Origin: Lysobacterales bacterium
GTDB lineage: Bacteria; Pseudomonadota; Gammaproteobacteria; Xanthomonadales; Xanthomonadaceae
Length of the DNA stretch: 5,207 bases
Assembly (NCBI GenBank): GCA_015655035.1
Contig: JAATFS010000029.1
Location: forward strand, 1-5,207
Reading direction: 5' to 3'
A program made the translations under genes and the position numbers. Shown in pieces: positions 1 to 5,207 of the stretch; position 1 is the stretch's first letter; each line of letters opens with the position of its first letter. The notes beneath the pieces were generated by a model, which saw only the letters and a list, made by a program, of their open reading frames with translations, had not been told where the DNA came from and ran no database searches.

Positions 1-668
1 GCCTCCTCATCGCCACCGAGCTTGCGCCGCAGCCGGCTGACCTGGCGGTCGATTGCGCGGTCATGGATCTCGTCGCCGGGGCGCGTGATCAGGCCAACCA
101 GCCGTTCGCGCGGCAGCGGCTGCCGCGGATGGGTAAGGAATATCTCCAGCAGCCGTGCCTCGGTACTGGTGAGGTGCACGCGGCGGGCACCGGGTTGTTC
201 CAACAGCCCGCTATCGGGGCGGTAGCGGTGACCGGCAAAGCGATAACACAGCGGCGACTTGGCGTCCGCCACGCAGGCAGGCGCGGGGCCGAGCCGGCGA
301 CGCAGCACCGCGCGCAAGCGCGCCAACAATTCGCGTGGCTCGAACGGCTTGACAATGTAATCGTCGGCGCCCAGTTCCAGCCCGCGAATGCGATCCTCGC
401 ACTCGCCGCGTGCGGTCAGCAGGATCACCGGTAGCCGATGCCGCTGGTGCAATTGCTGGCACAGGGCGAAGCCGTCGCCATCCGGCAGCATCACGTCCAG
501 TACCACCGCCTGGTAGGACTGCAAACGCAGCTGCGCCCACAAGCCTGCGGCGTCCTCGGCGGTGTCCACCACGAACTGATGGCCGCGCAGATACGCCGCC
601 AACGGCTGGCGGATCTTGCGGTGGTCGTCGACGACCAGGATGCGTGGAGCAGCGGGAGCCAGAGGCAT
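1..668 (-). CDS. OmpR-family DNA-binding response regulator (3' end cut by window edge)
   Basis: This is the cytoplasmic output half of a two-component system. A sensor kinase would phosphorylate the receiver domain, and the C-terminal winged helix would then bind promoter DNA. The frame is open from the ATG at 668 to the window edge, giving 222 codons; OmpR-type proteins are about 225-245 residues, so only a short tail is missing. The receiver spans residues 9-125: acidic pair D14/D15, phospho-acceptor D58 in DVMLPDGDG, switch T85, and GADDYIVKPF with K107. The winged helix spans about 145-222, with LTSTEARLLEIF followed by the recognition-helix motif RAIDRQVSRLRRKL, very close to OmpR itself. 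The linker is short (about 20 residues). No good Shine-Dalgarno precedes the ATG; an inverted repeat lies 11 bases upstream instead. The cognate kinase is not visible and may lie beyond the left edge. The family assignment is secure; the regulon and stimulus are unknown. Confidence 0.95.
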   Translation of the reverse strand, partial: MPLAPAAPRILVVDDHRKIRQPLAAYLRGHQFVVDTAEDAAGLWAQLRLQSYQAVVLDVMLPDGDGFALCQQLHQRHRLPVILLTARGECEDRIRGLELGADDYIVKPFEPRELLARLRAVLRRRLGPAPACVADAKSPLCYRFAGHRYRPDSGLLEQPGARRVHLTSTEARLLEIFLTHPRQPLPRERLVGLITRPGDEIHDRAIDRQVSRLRRKLGGDEE

Positions 669-679
669 GATAGGTAGAT

Positions 680-699
680 CGGGAGACAGGAATCTCCCG
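680..699 (-). promoter_or_regulatory. Inverted repeat in the response-regulator leader
   Basis: A perfect 7-bp inverted repeat (CGGGAGA, 6-base loop, TCTCCCG) ends 11 bases before the response regulator's ATG. In the regulator's mRNA it would fold into a GC-rich hairpin just upstream of the start, holding the only purine-rich (GGGAGA) stretch nearby in its 5' arm. It could equally be a DNA operator. The repeat is seen directly; its function is inferred. Confidence 0.45.
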
Positions 700-712
700 C
701 AGCATAGGTATG

Positions 713-732
713 AAGGATGAGAATAATTATCA
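713..732. promoter_or_regulatory. Putative Fur box (iron-responsive repressor site)
   Basis: Positions 718-732 read TGAGAAT-A-ATTATCA, which differs at one position from the Fur 7-1-7 heptamer palindrome TGATAAT-N-ATTATCA. Aligned to the classical 19-bp Fur consensus, 713-731 matches at 14 of 19 positions by my count. It is an isolated AT-rich patch in a GC-rich spacer between two divergent genes. It lies about 45-64 bases from the response-regulator start and about 100 bases from the transglycosylase start. On the minus strand it contains GATAAT (731-726), a plausible -10 element for the regulator, so a bound repressor would block that promoter. The match is by eye, not by matrix scoring. 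Confidence 0.55.
726..731 (-). promoter_or_regulatory. Possible -10 element of the response-regulator promoter
   Basis: GATAAT on the minus strand matches five of six bases of TATAAT. It would place a transcription start near 719, about 50 bases before the regulator's ATG, so the 680-699 hairpin would lie in the leader. No convincing -35 hexamer is found 16-18 bases upstream, so this could be an activator-dependent promoter or a chance match within the Fur-like site. Confidence 0.25.
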
Positions 733-779
733 CACTCGCTAGCCCCGCGTATGCGCCCAGGGGGCCGGCCGATTGGCTT

Positions 780-801
780 CTTTGCCCGTGGCCCGGCAAA
801 G
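780..801. promoter_or_regulatory. Inverted repeat upstream of the transglycosylase
   Basis: A perfect 7-bp inverted repeat (CTTTGCC, 8-base loop, GGCAAAG) lies 33 bases before the transglycosylase start codon. There is no T-run, so it does not look like a terminator. It could be an operator or a leader hairpin. No confident sigma-70 promoter for the transglycosylase is visible around it. Confidence 0.3.
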
Positions 802-821
802 TGGCGTGTCATTTGAGTTGC

Positions 822-826
822 AAGGA
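822..826 (+). promoter_or_regulatory. Ribosome binding site deciding a GTG start
   Basis: AAGGA lies 8 bases before the GTG at 835, a normal spacing, but 14 bases before the ATG at 841. This favours GTG as the start of the transglycosylase. Confidence 0.6.
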
Positions 827-834
827 AACCGATC

Positions 835-2094
835 GTGAGAATGTCGTGGATGGCCCTGATGCTGACCGCTGTCATGTCGCCGGCCCTGGCCGATCCCGCC
901 TTCGATCGCTGCCTGGCTGCGTTGCAGCCGCAGGCAGCCGCGCAGGGGATCGACGCTGCCAGCTTCCAACGGCTGACCGCTGGCCTGGCACCCGATTCCA
1001 CGGTGTTGCCCCTGCTCGATGCCCAGCCCGAGTTCACCACGCCGATATGGGACTACCTGGCCGCCCTGGTCGACGACCAGCGTGTCGCCGATGGCCGGCA
1101 GATGCTGGAGACCCATCGCGAGCTGCTTGAACGCATCGGCCGCCAATCCGGGGTCGATGCCGCCACCGTGGTGGCAGTGTGGGGAGTGGAAAGCGACTAT
1201 GGCCGCGTGTTCGGCAAGCGCCCGCTGCTGGTATCGCTGGCCACCCTGTCATGCGCGGGCCGTCGCCAGCCATTCTTCCGTGGCGAACTGCTGGCACTGC
1301 TCAAATTGCTGCACGGCGGCGACCTGAAGGCCGAAGGCCTGAGCGGCTCCTGGGCCGGTGCCTTCGGCCACACCCAGTTCATGCCCTCTACCTACGCCCG
1401 CATCGCCGTCGATGGCGATGGCGATGGTCGCCGCGATCTGGTCGGCAGCATTCCCGACGCGCTCGCCTCTACCGCCAACTACCTGGTCAAGGCGGGTTGG
1501 CGTAGTGGCCAGCCCTGGGGTCAGGAAGTCACGCTACCGTCGGGTTTCGACGCATCCCGCGCCGGGCGCGGCAAACGCCGCCCGCTGCGCGAGTGGCAGG
1601 CGATGGGCGTGCACGGCGTGGACGGCCGCGCGATCGCGACTGCTGGCGGCGTCGGTGCCGACACCCCTGCTGCCGTGCTGGTCCCGGCCGGCACGCGCGG
1701 GCCGGCGTTCCTGGTCTTCCGCAACTACGACGCGATCTACTCCTACAACGCCGCCGAGAGCTACGCGCTGGCGATCGCGTTGCTGGCCGATCGCCTGCAC
1801 GGCGGCGCCGGCCTGAGCGCCGCCTGGCCCACCGACGACCCCGGCCTGAGCCGCGCCGACCGCCGCCAGCTGCAGCAACTGCTGCTCGCCCGTGGGCACG
1901 ACATCGGCAACGCCGATGGCATGATCGGCACCGCTACCCGTCGCGCGATCCAGGCCGAGCAGACCCGGCTGGGCCTGAGCCCGGCCGATGGCCGCGCCGG
2001 TCGCCGCATCCTCGACGCGCTGCGCACCGCCCCGGCCAATCCAGCGAACCCGAACCCAGCACCGCCCTCGCCACGCAGCGGCGTTCCCCTCTGA
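835..2094 (+). CDS. MltB-type lytic murein transglycosylase with peptidoglycan-binding domain
   Basis: This enzyme should cleave the MurNAc-GlcNAc bond of peptidoglycan in the periplasm, forming 1,6-anhydromuropeptides during wall turnover. The 419-residue product starts with a signal peptide (about 1-19, likely cleavage after SPALA). There is no lipobox cysteine, so it is predicted soluble rather than a lipoprotein like E. coli MltB. The SLT_2 catalytic domain covers about 23-330: E119 in VWGVESDYGRVFG aligns with the catalytic glutamate of Slt35, followed by GSWAGAFGHTQFMPSTY (171-187) and an Asp-Gly-rich loop (193-201) at the place of the Slt35 EF-hand calcium site. FRNYDAIYSYN (295-305) is also typical. 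A PG_binding_1 domain follows at about 337-397 (LSRADRRQLQQLL, DGMIGTATRRAIQ). The C-terminus (399-417) is proline-rich and probably disordered. The GTG start is chosen for its ribosome site; the ATG two codons on is the alternative. The epimerase gene follows after 48 bases. Confidence 0.94.
   Translation: MRMSWMALMLTAVMSPALADPAFDRCLAALQPQAAAQGIDAASFQRLTAGLAPDSTVLPLLDAQPEFTTPIWDYLAALVDDQRVADGRQMLETHRELLERIGRQSGVDAATVVAVWGVESDYGRVFGKRPLLVSLATLSCAGRRQPFFRGELLALLKLLHGGDLKAEGLSGSWAGAFGHTQFMPSTYARIAVDGDGDGRRDLVGSIPDALASTANYLVKAGWRSGQPWGQEVTLPSGFDASRAGRGKRRPLREWQAMGVHGVDGRAIATAGGVGADTPAAVLVPAGTRGPAFLVFRNYDAIYSYNAAESYALAIALLADRLHGGAGLSAAWPTDDPGLSRADRRQLQQLLLARGHDIGNADGMIGTATRRAIQAEQTRLGLSPADGRAGRRILDALRTAPANPANPNPAPPSPRSGVPL
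1411..1428 (+). repeat. Three tandem 6-base units coding Asp-Gly
   Basis: GATGGC, GATGGC and GATGGT encode the DGDGDG stretch of the transglycosylase, residues 193-198. It forms an EF-hand-like Asp-rich loop where Slt35 binds calcium. The conserved setting suggests selection on the protein rather than an unstable repeat tract. Confidence 0.6.
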
Positions 2095-2142
2095 CCGGCG
2101 TGCTAGCCATAATTCCAGCCGATTTCCATTGAAGGCATCCCC

Positions 2143-3009
2143 ATGACCGACACCCCAGGCCTGAGCACCGGCGACCTGCAGGGTTTTCCCTCGCTGCTGA
2201 TCGAGACCCCGTTCTCCACTGCCGCCGTCAGCGTGTTCGGCGGCCAGTTGCTGTCGTTCGTGCCCAAGGGGGGCCAGGACGTAATGTGGCTATCGCCGAC
2301 GGCCAAGCGCCCGCCCACTCCGATCCGTGGCGGCACCCCGGTGTGCTGGCCGTACTTCGGGCGCCAGGACCAGAGCGGCGATGTCCCCGCACATGGCTTC
2401 GTACGCACCGTGCCGTGGCGGTTGCTGGATTCCCGCCGTGAAACCGATTGCACCGTCGAACTTACGCTCGAACCCCCCCGCTTCGACGACCTGGCGTTGC
2501 GCCTGCGCATGATCCTGCGCGTCGGCCGCACCCTGGAACAGACGCTGCTCAGTGAGAACACCAGCGCCGCGCCGGTGCGCTTCACCCAGGCGTTGCACAA
2601 CTATTTCCACGTCGGCGACGCCTTGCAGGTCAGTGTGCAGGGACTGGACGGGCTGGACTACCTGGACAAATACGAGAACTACATCGGCCGCCATCGCCAG
2701 CAGGGCGACTGGAGCTTGCGCGGGCCACGCGACCCGGGGCGCAGCGATCGGATCTACGTGGATGCCGGCGGCCACTACACGCTGACCGACCCGGTGCTGA
2801 AACGCAGTATTGGCATCGCCACCGAAGGCAGCCGCAGCCTGGTGGTCTGGAATCCCGGCGAGGCAGCAGCACACAACATGGACGATGTCGGCGACGGCTG
2901 GCGCCACTATGTCTGCCTGGAAGCGGCCAACGCCGGACCGGACGTAATAGAATTGGCCGCCGGCGGCAGCCACGCACTGAAGCAGACCCTCAGCGTGCAG
3001 CCAGCGTAG
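2143..3009 (+). CDS. Glucose-6-phosphate 1-epimerase (D-hexose-6-phosphate mutarotase, YeaD-like)
   Basis: This cytoplasmic enzyme should interconvert the alpha and beta anomers of glucose 6-phosphate and related hexose phosphates (EC 5.1.3.15), feeding glycolysis, the pentose-phosphate route and polysaccharide precursors. The 288-residue product has the usual family length and a single galactose-mutarotase-like beta-sandwich. Diagnostic motifs in order are IRGGTPVCWPYFG (61-73), AHGFVRTVPW (83-92), TQALHNYFHVGD (148-159), DRIYVD (202-207), VVWNPGEAAAHNMDD (234-248) and VCLEAAN (257-263). By comparison with characterised members such as yeast YMR099c, H152 and E260 are the likely catalytic pair, and basic residues of the IRGG and HGFVR motifs probably hold the phosphate. 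The ATG is well placed behind GAAGG at 2131-2135 (7-base spacer). It is probably read through from the transglycosylase, since no terminator is seen in the 48-base gap. No functional link to that enzyme is evident. Confidence 0.93.
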   Translation: MTDTPGLSTGDLQGFPSLLIETPFSTAAVSVFGGQLLSFVPKGGQDVMWLSPTAKRPPTPIRGGTPVCWPYFGRQDQSGDVPAHGFVRTVPWRLLDSRRETDCTVELTLEPPRFDDLALRLRMILRVGRTLEQTLLSENTSAAPVRFTQALHNYFHVGDALQVSVQGLDGLDYLDKYENYIGRHRQQGDWSLRGPRDPGRSDRIYVDAGGHYTLTDPVLKRSIGIATEGSRSLVVWNPGEAAAHNMDDVGDGWRHYVCLEAANAGPDVIELAAGGSHALKQTLSVQPA

Positions 3010-3024
3010 CCTGCGCCACGCCTT

Positions 3025-3048
3025 CCTTCTCCCGTCCACGGGAGAAGG
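3025..3048. terminator. Strong hairpin after the epimerase gene (repeat-derived)
   Basis: A perfect 10-bp stem (CCTTCTCCCG / CGGGAGAAGG) with a TCCA loop begins 16 bases after the epimerase stop. There is no U-run, so it is not a canonical intrinsic terminator. It may stabilise the 3' end of the upstream message or reduce readthrough. It forms the first part of the repeat-like element in this spacer. Confidence 0.5.
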
Positions 3049-3069
3049 TGCCCGCAGGGCGGATGAGGG
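3025..3069. repeat. Probable dispersed palindromic intergenic repeat of xanthomonads
   Basis: The stretch consists of a CCTTCTCCCG...CGGGAGAAGG hairpin, then a GCCC-GCA-GGGC mini-hairpin (3050-3060), then GGATGAGGG. I recall closely similar text at many intergenic sites in Xanthomonas and Stenotrophomonas genomes, so I call it a dispersed repeat. Only one copy is present here, so the multicopy status is recalled rather than shown. Confidence 0.55.
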
Positions 3070-3091
3070 CAACTCAACAAGCCATCCGCCC
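3057..3091. promoter_or_regulatory. Alternative hairpin in the leader of the MFS gene
   Basis: GGGCGGATG (3057-3065) is exactly complementary to CATCCGCCC (3083-3091), giving a 9-bp stem with a 17-base loop. The 5' arm shares 3057-3060 with the mini-hairpin at 3050-3060, so the two cannot form together. This could be chance complementarity around the repeat or a switch-like leader for the transporter gene. Confidence 0.35.
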
Positions 3092-3184
3092 CCACAGGCA
3101 TCGCTACGCCGGTTCCCCGCCGCAGCCGCCACGGAACTTTCCCCCACTTTCGTCGGCCCGGCCAGATTGCGCCAGCCGTCATCC

Positions 3185-3188
3185 GGAG
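3185..3188 (+). promoter_or_regulatory. Ribosome binding site deciding the GTG start of the MFS gene
   Basis: GGAG lies 6 bases before the GTG at 3195. This supports initiation there rather than at the upstream in-frame GTG at 3048, which lies at the end of the palindromic repeat, or at the downstream ATG at 3237. Confidence 0.55.
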
Positions 3189-3194
3189 CCCTGC

Positions 3195-4451
3195 GTGACT
3201 ACAGTTTCTTCCGGCCCCGGTCCCCGCCGCGCGGCGATGATCTTCATCTTCGTCACCGTCCTGATCGATGTGCTGGCATTTGGCGTGATCATCCCCGTGC
3301 TGCCGGATCTGGTACGCCAGTTCACCGGCGGCGACTATGCCCAGGCGGCCGAATGGATCGGTTGGTTCGGCTTCCTGTTCGCCGCGATCCAGTTCTTCTG
3401 CTCGCCGATCCAGGGCGCATTGTCGGACTGGCTGGGACGCCGCGTGGTGATCCTGTTGTCGTGCCTGGGGCTGGGCATCGATTTCCTGCTGATGGCGGTT
3501 GCAGACAGCTTGCCGCTGCTGCTGTTGGCGCGCCTGGTTTCCGGTGTGTTCTCGGCCAGTTTCGCCACGGCCAACGCCTATATCGCTGATGTGACGCCGT
3601 CGGACAAGCGGGCCCAGGCGTTCGGGCTGATCGGTGCTGCGTTCGGCATCGGCTTCGTCGCCGGGCCGCTGATCGGCGGCTGGCTCGGGGGGATCGGTCT
3701 GCGTCTGCCGTTCTGGTTCGCCGCGGCGTTGGCGTTGCTCAACTTCGTGTATGGGTGGTTGGTGTTGCCTGAGTCGTTGCCGCCGGAGCGGCGCAGCTCG
3801 CGCTTCGACTGGTCGCACGCCAATCCGTTCGGCGCCCTGCGCCTGCTGCGCAACTATCCGCAGGTGCTGGGCCTGGCGGCGGTGGTGTTCCTGGCCAACC
3901 TGGCGCACTACGTCTATCCCAGCATCTTCGTGCTGTTCGCCGGCTATCAGTACCAGTGGGGCGCTCGCGAGGTGTCGTGGGTGCTGGCGGCGGTGGGCGT
4001 GTGCAGCATCGTGGTCAACACGTTGTTGGTCGGGCGCATCGTGCGCAGGTTGGGCGAGCGCCGCGCGCTGCTGCTCGGTCTGGGCTGCGGCGTGATCGGC
4101 TTCATCGTCTACGGCCTGGCCGACAGCGGCCAGATGTTCCTGGTCGGTATCCCCATGAGCGCGCTGTGGGCGGTGGCCGGACCGGCGGCGCAGGCCATCA
4201 TCACCCGCCAGGTCGGTGCCCAGGCCCAGGGCCGCATCCAGGGCGCACTGATGAGCCTGGTCAGCCTCGCTGGCATCGTCGGTCCGCTGCTGTACGCCAA
4301 CGTATTCGCCTTGTTCATTGGTACGCGCGCGCCAATGCAATTGCCCGGCGCGCCTTGGTTGCTGGCGAGCGTGCTGCTGGCCGCAGCTTGGCTGGTGGCA
4401 TGGCGGCGCGCCGGCAAGGCGACCGCCCGTGATGAGGTGGAGACCGCCTGA
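3195..4451 (+). CDS. TetA-like (TCR/Tet family) MFS drug:H+ antiporter
   Basis: This is an inner-membrane proton-driven exporter of the 12-helix DHA1/TetA type. From the GTG at 3195 it has 418 residues, usual for the family. Helix 1 contains VLIDVLAFGVIIPVLP, with D25 in the place of the intramembrane aspartate of TetA. The loop between helices 2 and 3 carries motif A, GALSDWLGRR (74-83), with D78 matching TetA Asp66. Helix 4 has LARLVSGVFSASFATANAYIADVT with R113 (motif B). Helix 5 has the antiporter motif C, FGIGFVAGPLIGGWLGG (150-166). A charged cytoplasmic loop (about 193-225) separates the two six-helix halves. Reading from 3048 would add 49 Arg/Pro-rich residues translated from the repeat and is rejected. 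Substrate is not determinable; TetA similarity does not prove tetracycline export, and the setting looks like core genome rather than a resistance cassette. It may have its own promoter in the 185-base spacer, though none is clear. Confidence 0.9.
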   Translation: MTTVSSGPGPRRAAMIFIFVTVLIDVLAFGVIIPVLPDLVRQFTGGDYAQAAEWIGWFGFLFAAIQFFCSPIQGALSDWLGRRVVILLSCLGLGIDFLLMAVADSLPLLLLARLVSGVFSASFATANAYIADVTPSDKRAQAFGLIGAAFGIGFVAGPLIGGWLGGIGLRLPFWFAAALALLNFVYGWLVLPESLPPERRSSRFDWSHANPFGALRLLRNYPQVLGLAAVVFLANLAHYVYPSIFVLFAGYQYQWGAREVSWVLAAVGVCSIVVNTLLVGRIVRRLGERRALLLGLGCGVIGFIVYGLADSGQMFLVGIPMSALWAVAGPAAQAIITRQVGAQAQGRIQGALMSLVSLAGIVGPLLYANVFALFIGTRAPMQLPGAPWLLASVLLAAAWLVAWRRAGKATARDEVETA

Positions 4452-4463
4452 TCCCAGGCGTGC

Positions 4464-4485
4464 CCGGCCGTCTCAGCGCGGCCGG
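4464..4485. terminator. GC-rich inverted repeat between convergent genes
   Basis: CCGGCCG (4464-4470) pairs with CGGCCGG (4479-4485) around an 8-base loop. It sits between the MFS stop at 4451 and the end of benE, and overlaps the benE stop codon (4473-4475). It could act on both converging transcripts, but it has no T-run and palindromes of this kind are easily formed in high-GC DNA. Confidence 0.3.
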
Positions 4486-5207
4486 CGTAGTATCAACAGC
4501 GTCAGCACACCTGCCAGCAGGCCCCAGAACGCGGAGCCGACCCCGAACAGGGTCAACCCCGACGCAGTGGCGAGAAAGGTGACCAACGCAGGCTCGCGTT
4601 CGTGCTCGTCCTTGAGTGCGGTGGTCAAGCTACCGCCGATCGTGCCCAGCAACGCGATTCCGGCGATGGCCATCACCAGCTCCCGGGGAAACGCGCTGAA
4701 CAACGCCGCCACCGTCGCCCCGAACAAACCAATCAATAGATAGAACACGCCGGCGCTGATCGCGGCCACGTACCGCCGCGACGGATCCTCGTGTGCTTCG
4801 CGGCCCATGCAGATGGCGGCGGTAATCGCGGCCAGGTTGAGCGCATAGGCGCCGAACGGCGCCAACACGGTGTTGACCACGCCGATCCAGCCGATCGTCG
4901 GCGATATCGGCACCCGGTAGCCCGACGCGCGGATGACCGCAACGCCCGGCACGTTCTGCGATGCCATCGTCACCAGGAACAGCGGCAATGCAATCCCGAA
5001 CAAAGCGCTCCACGACAGCGAGGGCAGGGTAAACACGGGATGCGCCAGTTCCAGATGCATCTGCTCCCAACGCATCAGGCCACTGGCGGCGGCGATGGCG
5101 AGCCCCGCCAGCAGCGTGGCGATCACCGCATAGCGCGGAAACAGCCGGCGTCCGCACAGATAGACCAACACCATGCCCAGCGCCAACAGCAGTTGGGTCT
5201 GCATCGC
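4473..5207 (-). CDS. benE: BenE-family benzoate/H+ symporter, C-terminal part (5' end beyond window)
   Basis: BenE proteins are inner-membrane symporters annotated for benzoate uptake with protons. The frame is open to the right edge, and 244 residues are visible of a family length near 390-400, so roughly the first 150 are missing. The methionine at 5204 is internal, not the start. The family core is unmistakable: ALFGIALPLFLVTMASQN (67-84, counted from that methionine), PGVAVIRASGY, the APFGAYALNLAAITAAIC stretch (115-132), the motif EAHEDPSRRY (136-145) and the C-terminal ASGLTLFGVGSAFWGLLAG. About seven hydrophobic segments are visible, with short charged loops such as KDEHEREP (198-205). 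It converges on the MFS gene across 21 bases. No benzoate-degradation genes are in the window, so the true substrate in this organism is open; E. coli YdcO is a homologue likewise without a ben pathway. Confidence 0.92.
   Translation of the reverse strand, partial: AMQTQLLLALGMVLVYLCGRRLFPRYAVIATLLAGLAIAAASGLMRWEQMHLELAHPVFTLPSLSWSALFGIALPLFLVTMASQNVPGVAVIRASGYRVPISPTIGWIGVVNTVLAPFGAYALNLAAITAAICMGREAHEDPSRRYVAAISAGVFYLLIGLFGATVAALFSAFPRELVMAIAGIALLGTIGGSLTTALKDEHEREPALVTFLATASGLTLFGVGSAFWGLLAGVLTLLILRRPR

Noticed and set aside
63..434. Plus-strand frame opposite the response regulator
   Set aside because: The minus strand encodes an uninterrupted OmpR-type protein with all key residues across this stretch, so the plus frame is a codon-bias shadow.
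211..705. Alternative minus-strand frame starting upstream of the response regulator
   Set aside because: It is Arg/Pro-rich without motifs and is out of frame with the receiver and winged-helix domains; the true frame starts at 668.
835..912. Lipoprotein signal on the transglycosylase, as in E. coli MltB
   Set aside because: No lipobox cysteine follows the hydrophobic segment. The first cysteine (residue 26, DRC) lacks the required context, so a cleaved soluble form is more likely.
1411..1428. Phase-variable microsatellite
   Set aside because: Only three 6-base units, in frame, encoding an Asp-Gly loop placed where the family has its metal-binding site. Copy changes would not shift the frame.
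2907..4340. Long open frame (477 codons) on the minus strand opposite the MFS gene
   Set aside because: Its product is dominated by Gln, His, Arg, Asp and Ala with no recognisable domain, as expected antisense to a GC-rich membrane-protein gene. The plus-strand frame carries all MFS motifs.
3195..4451. Acquired antibiotic-resistance cassette
   Set aside because: There is no adjacent repressor, integron site, transposase or composition shift. Base usage matches the neighbouring genes.
1..5207. A previously undescribed multi-gene system
   Set aside because: All five genes belong to well-known families with intact key motifs where visible, and no unknown gene or defence-type arrangement is present. 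The novelty is limited to intergenic regulatory signals.

Overview
The window is high-GC chromosomal DNA that fits a gammaproteobacterium of the Xanthomonadaceae (Xanthomonas/Stenotrophomonas type). This rests on the base composition, the gene families and a hairpin-forming intergenic sequence at about 3025-3091 that looks like a repeat I recall from these genomes. The genus is inferred from recall, not from a search. No insertion sequence, phage gene, CRISPR array, tRNA or rRNA is visible. The content reads as core genome.

Layout: (1) 1-668, minus strand: an OmpR-family response regulator whose last residues lie beyond the left edge. (2) 669-834: a divergent intergenic region with a good match to a Fur iron-repressor site (713-732) and two inverted repeats. 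(3) 835-2094, plus strand: a secreted MltB-type lytic murein transglycosylase with a C-terminal peptidoglycan-binding domain. (4) 2143-3009, plus strand: a glucose-6-phosphate 1-epimerase (YeaD-like), 48 bases downstream and probably co-transcribed. (5) 3010-3194: a spacer with a strong hairpin and a second pair of mutually exclusive hairpins. (6) 3195-4451, plus strand: a TetA-like major facilitator antiporter. (7) 4473-5207, minus strand: the C-terminal part of a BenE benzoate/H+ symporter, converging on the transporter with a 21-base gap and running off the right edge.

The genes do not form an obvious single pathway. They cover signal transduction, cell-wall remodelling, sugar-phosphate metabolism and two membrane transporters. 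The most informative point is regulatory: the Fur-like site lies between the response regulator and the transglycosylase, close to the regulator's start, which suggests iron control of the two-component regulator and possibly of the divergent gene. I found no evidence of a novel multi-gene system. The unusual signals are in the intergenic DNA.
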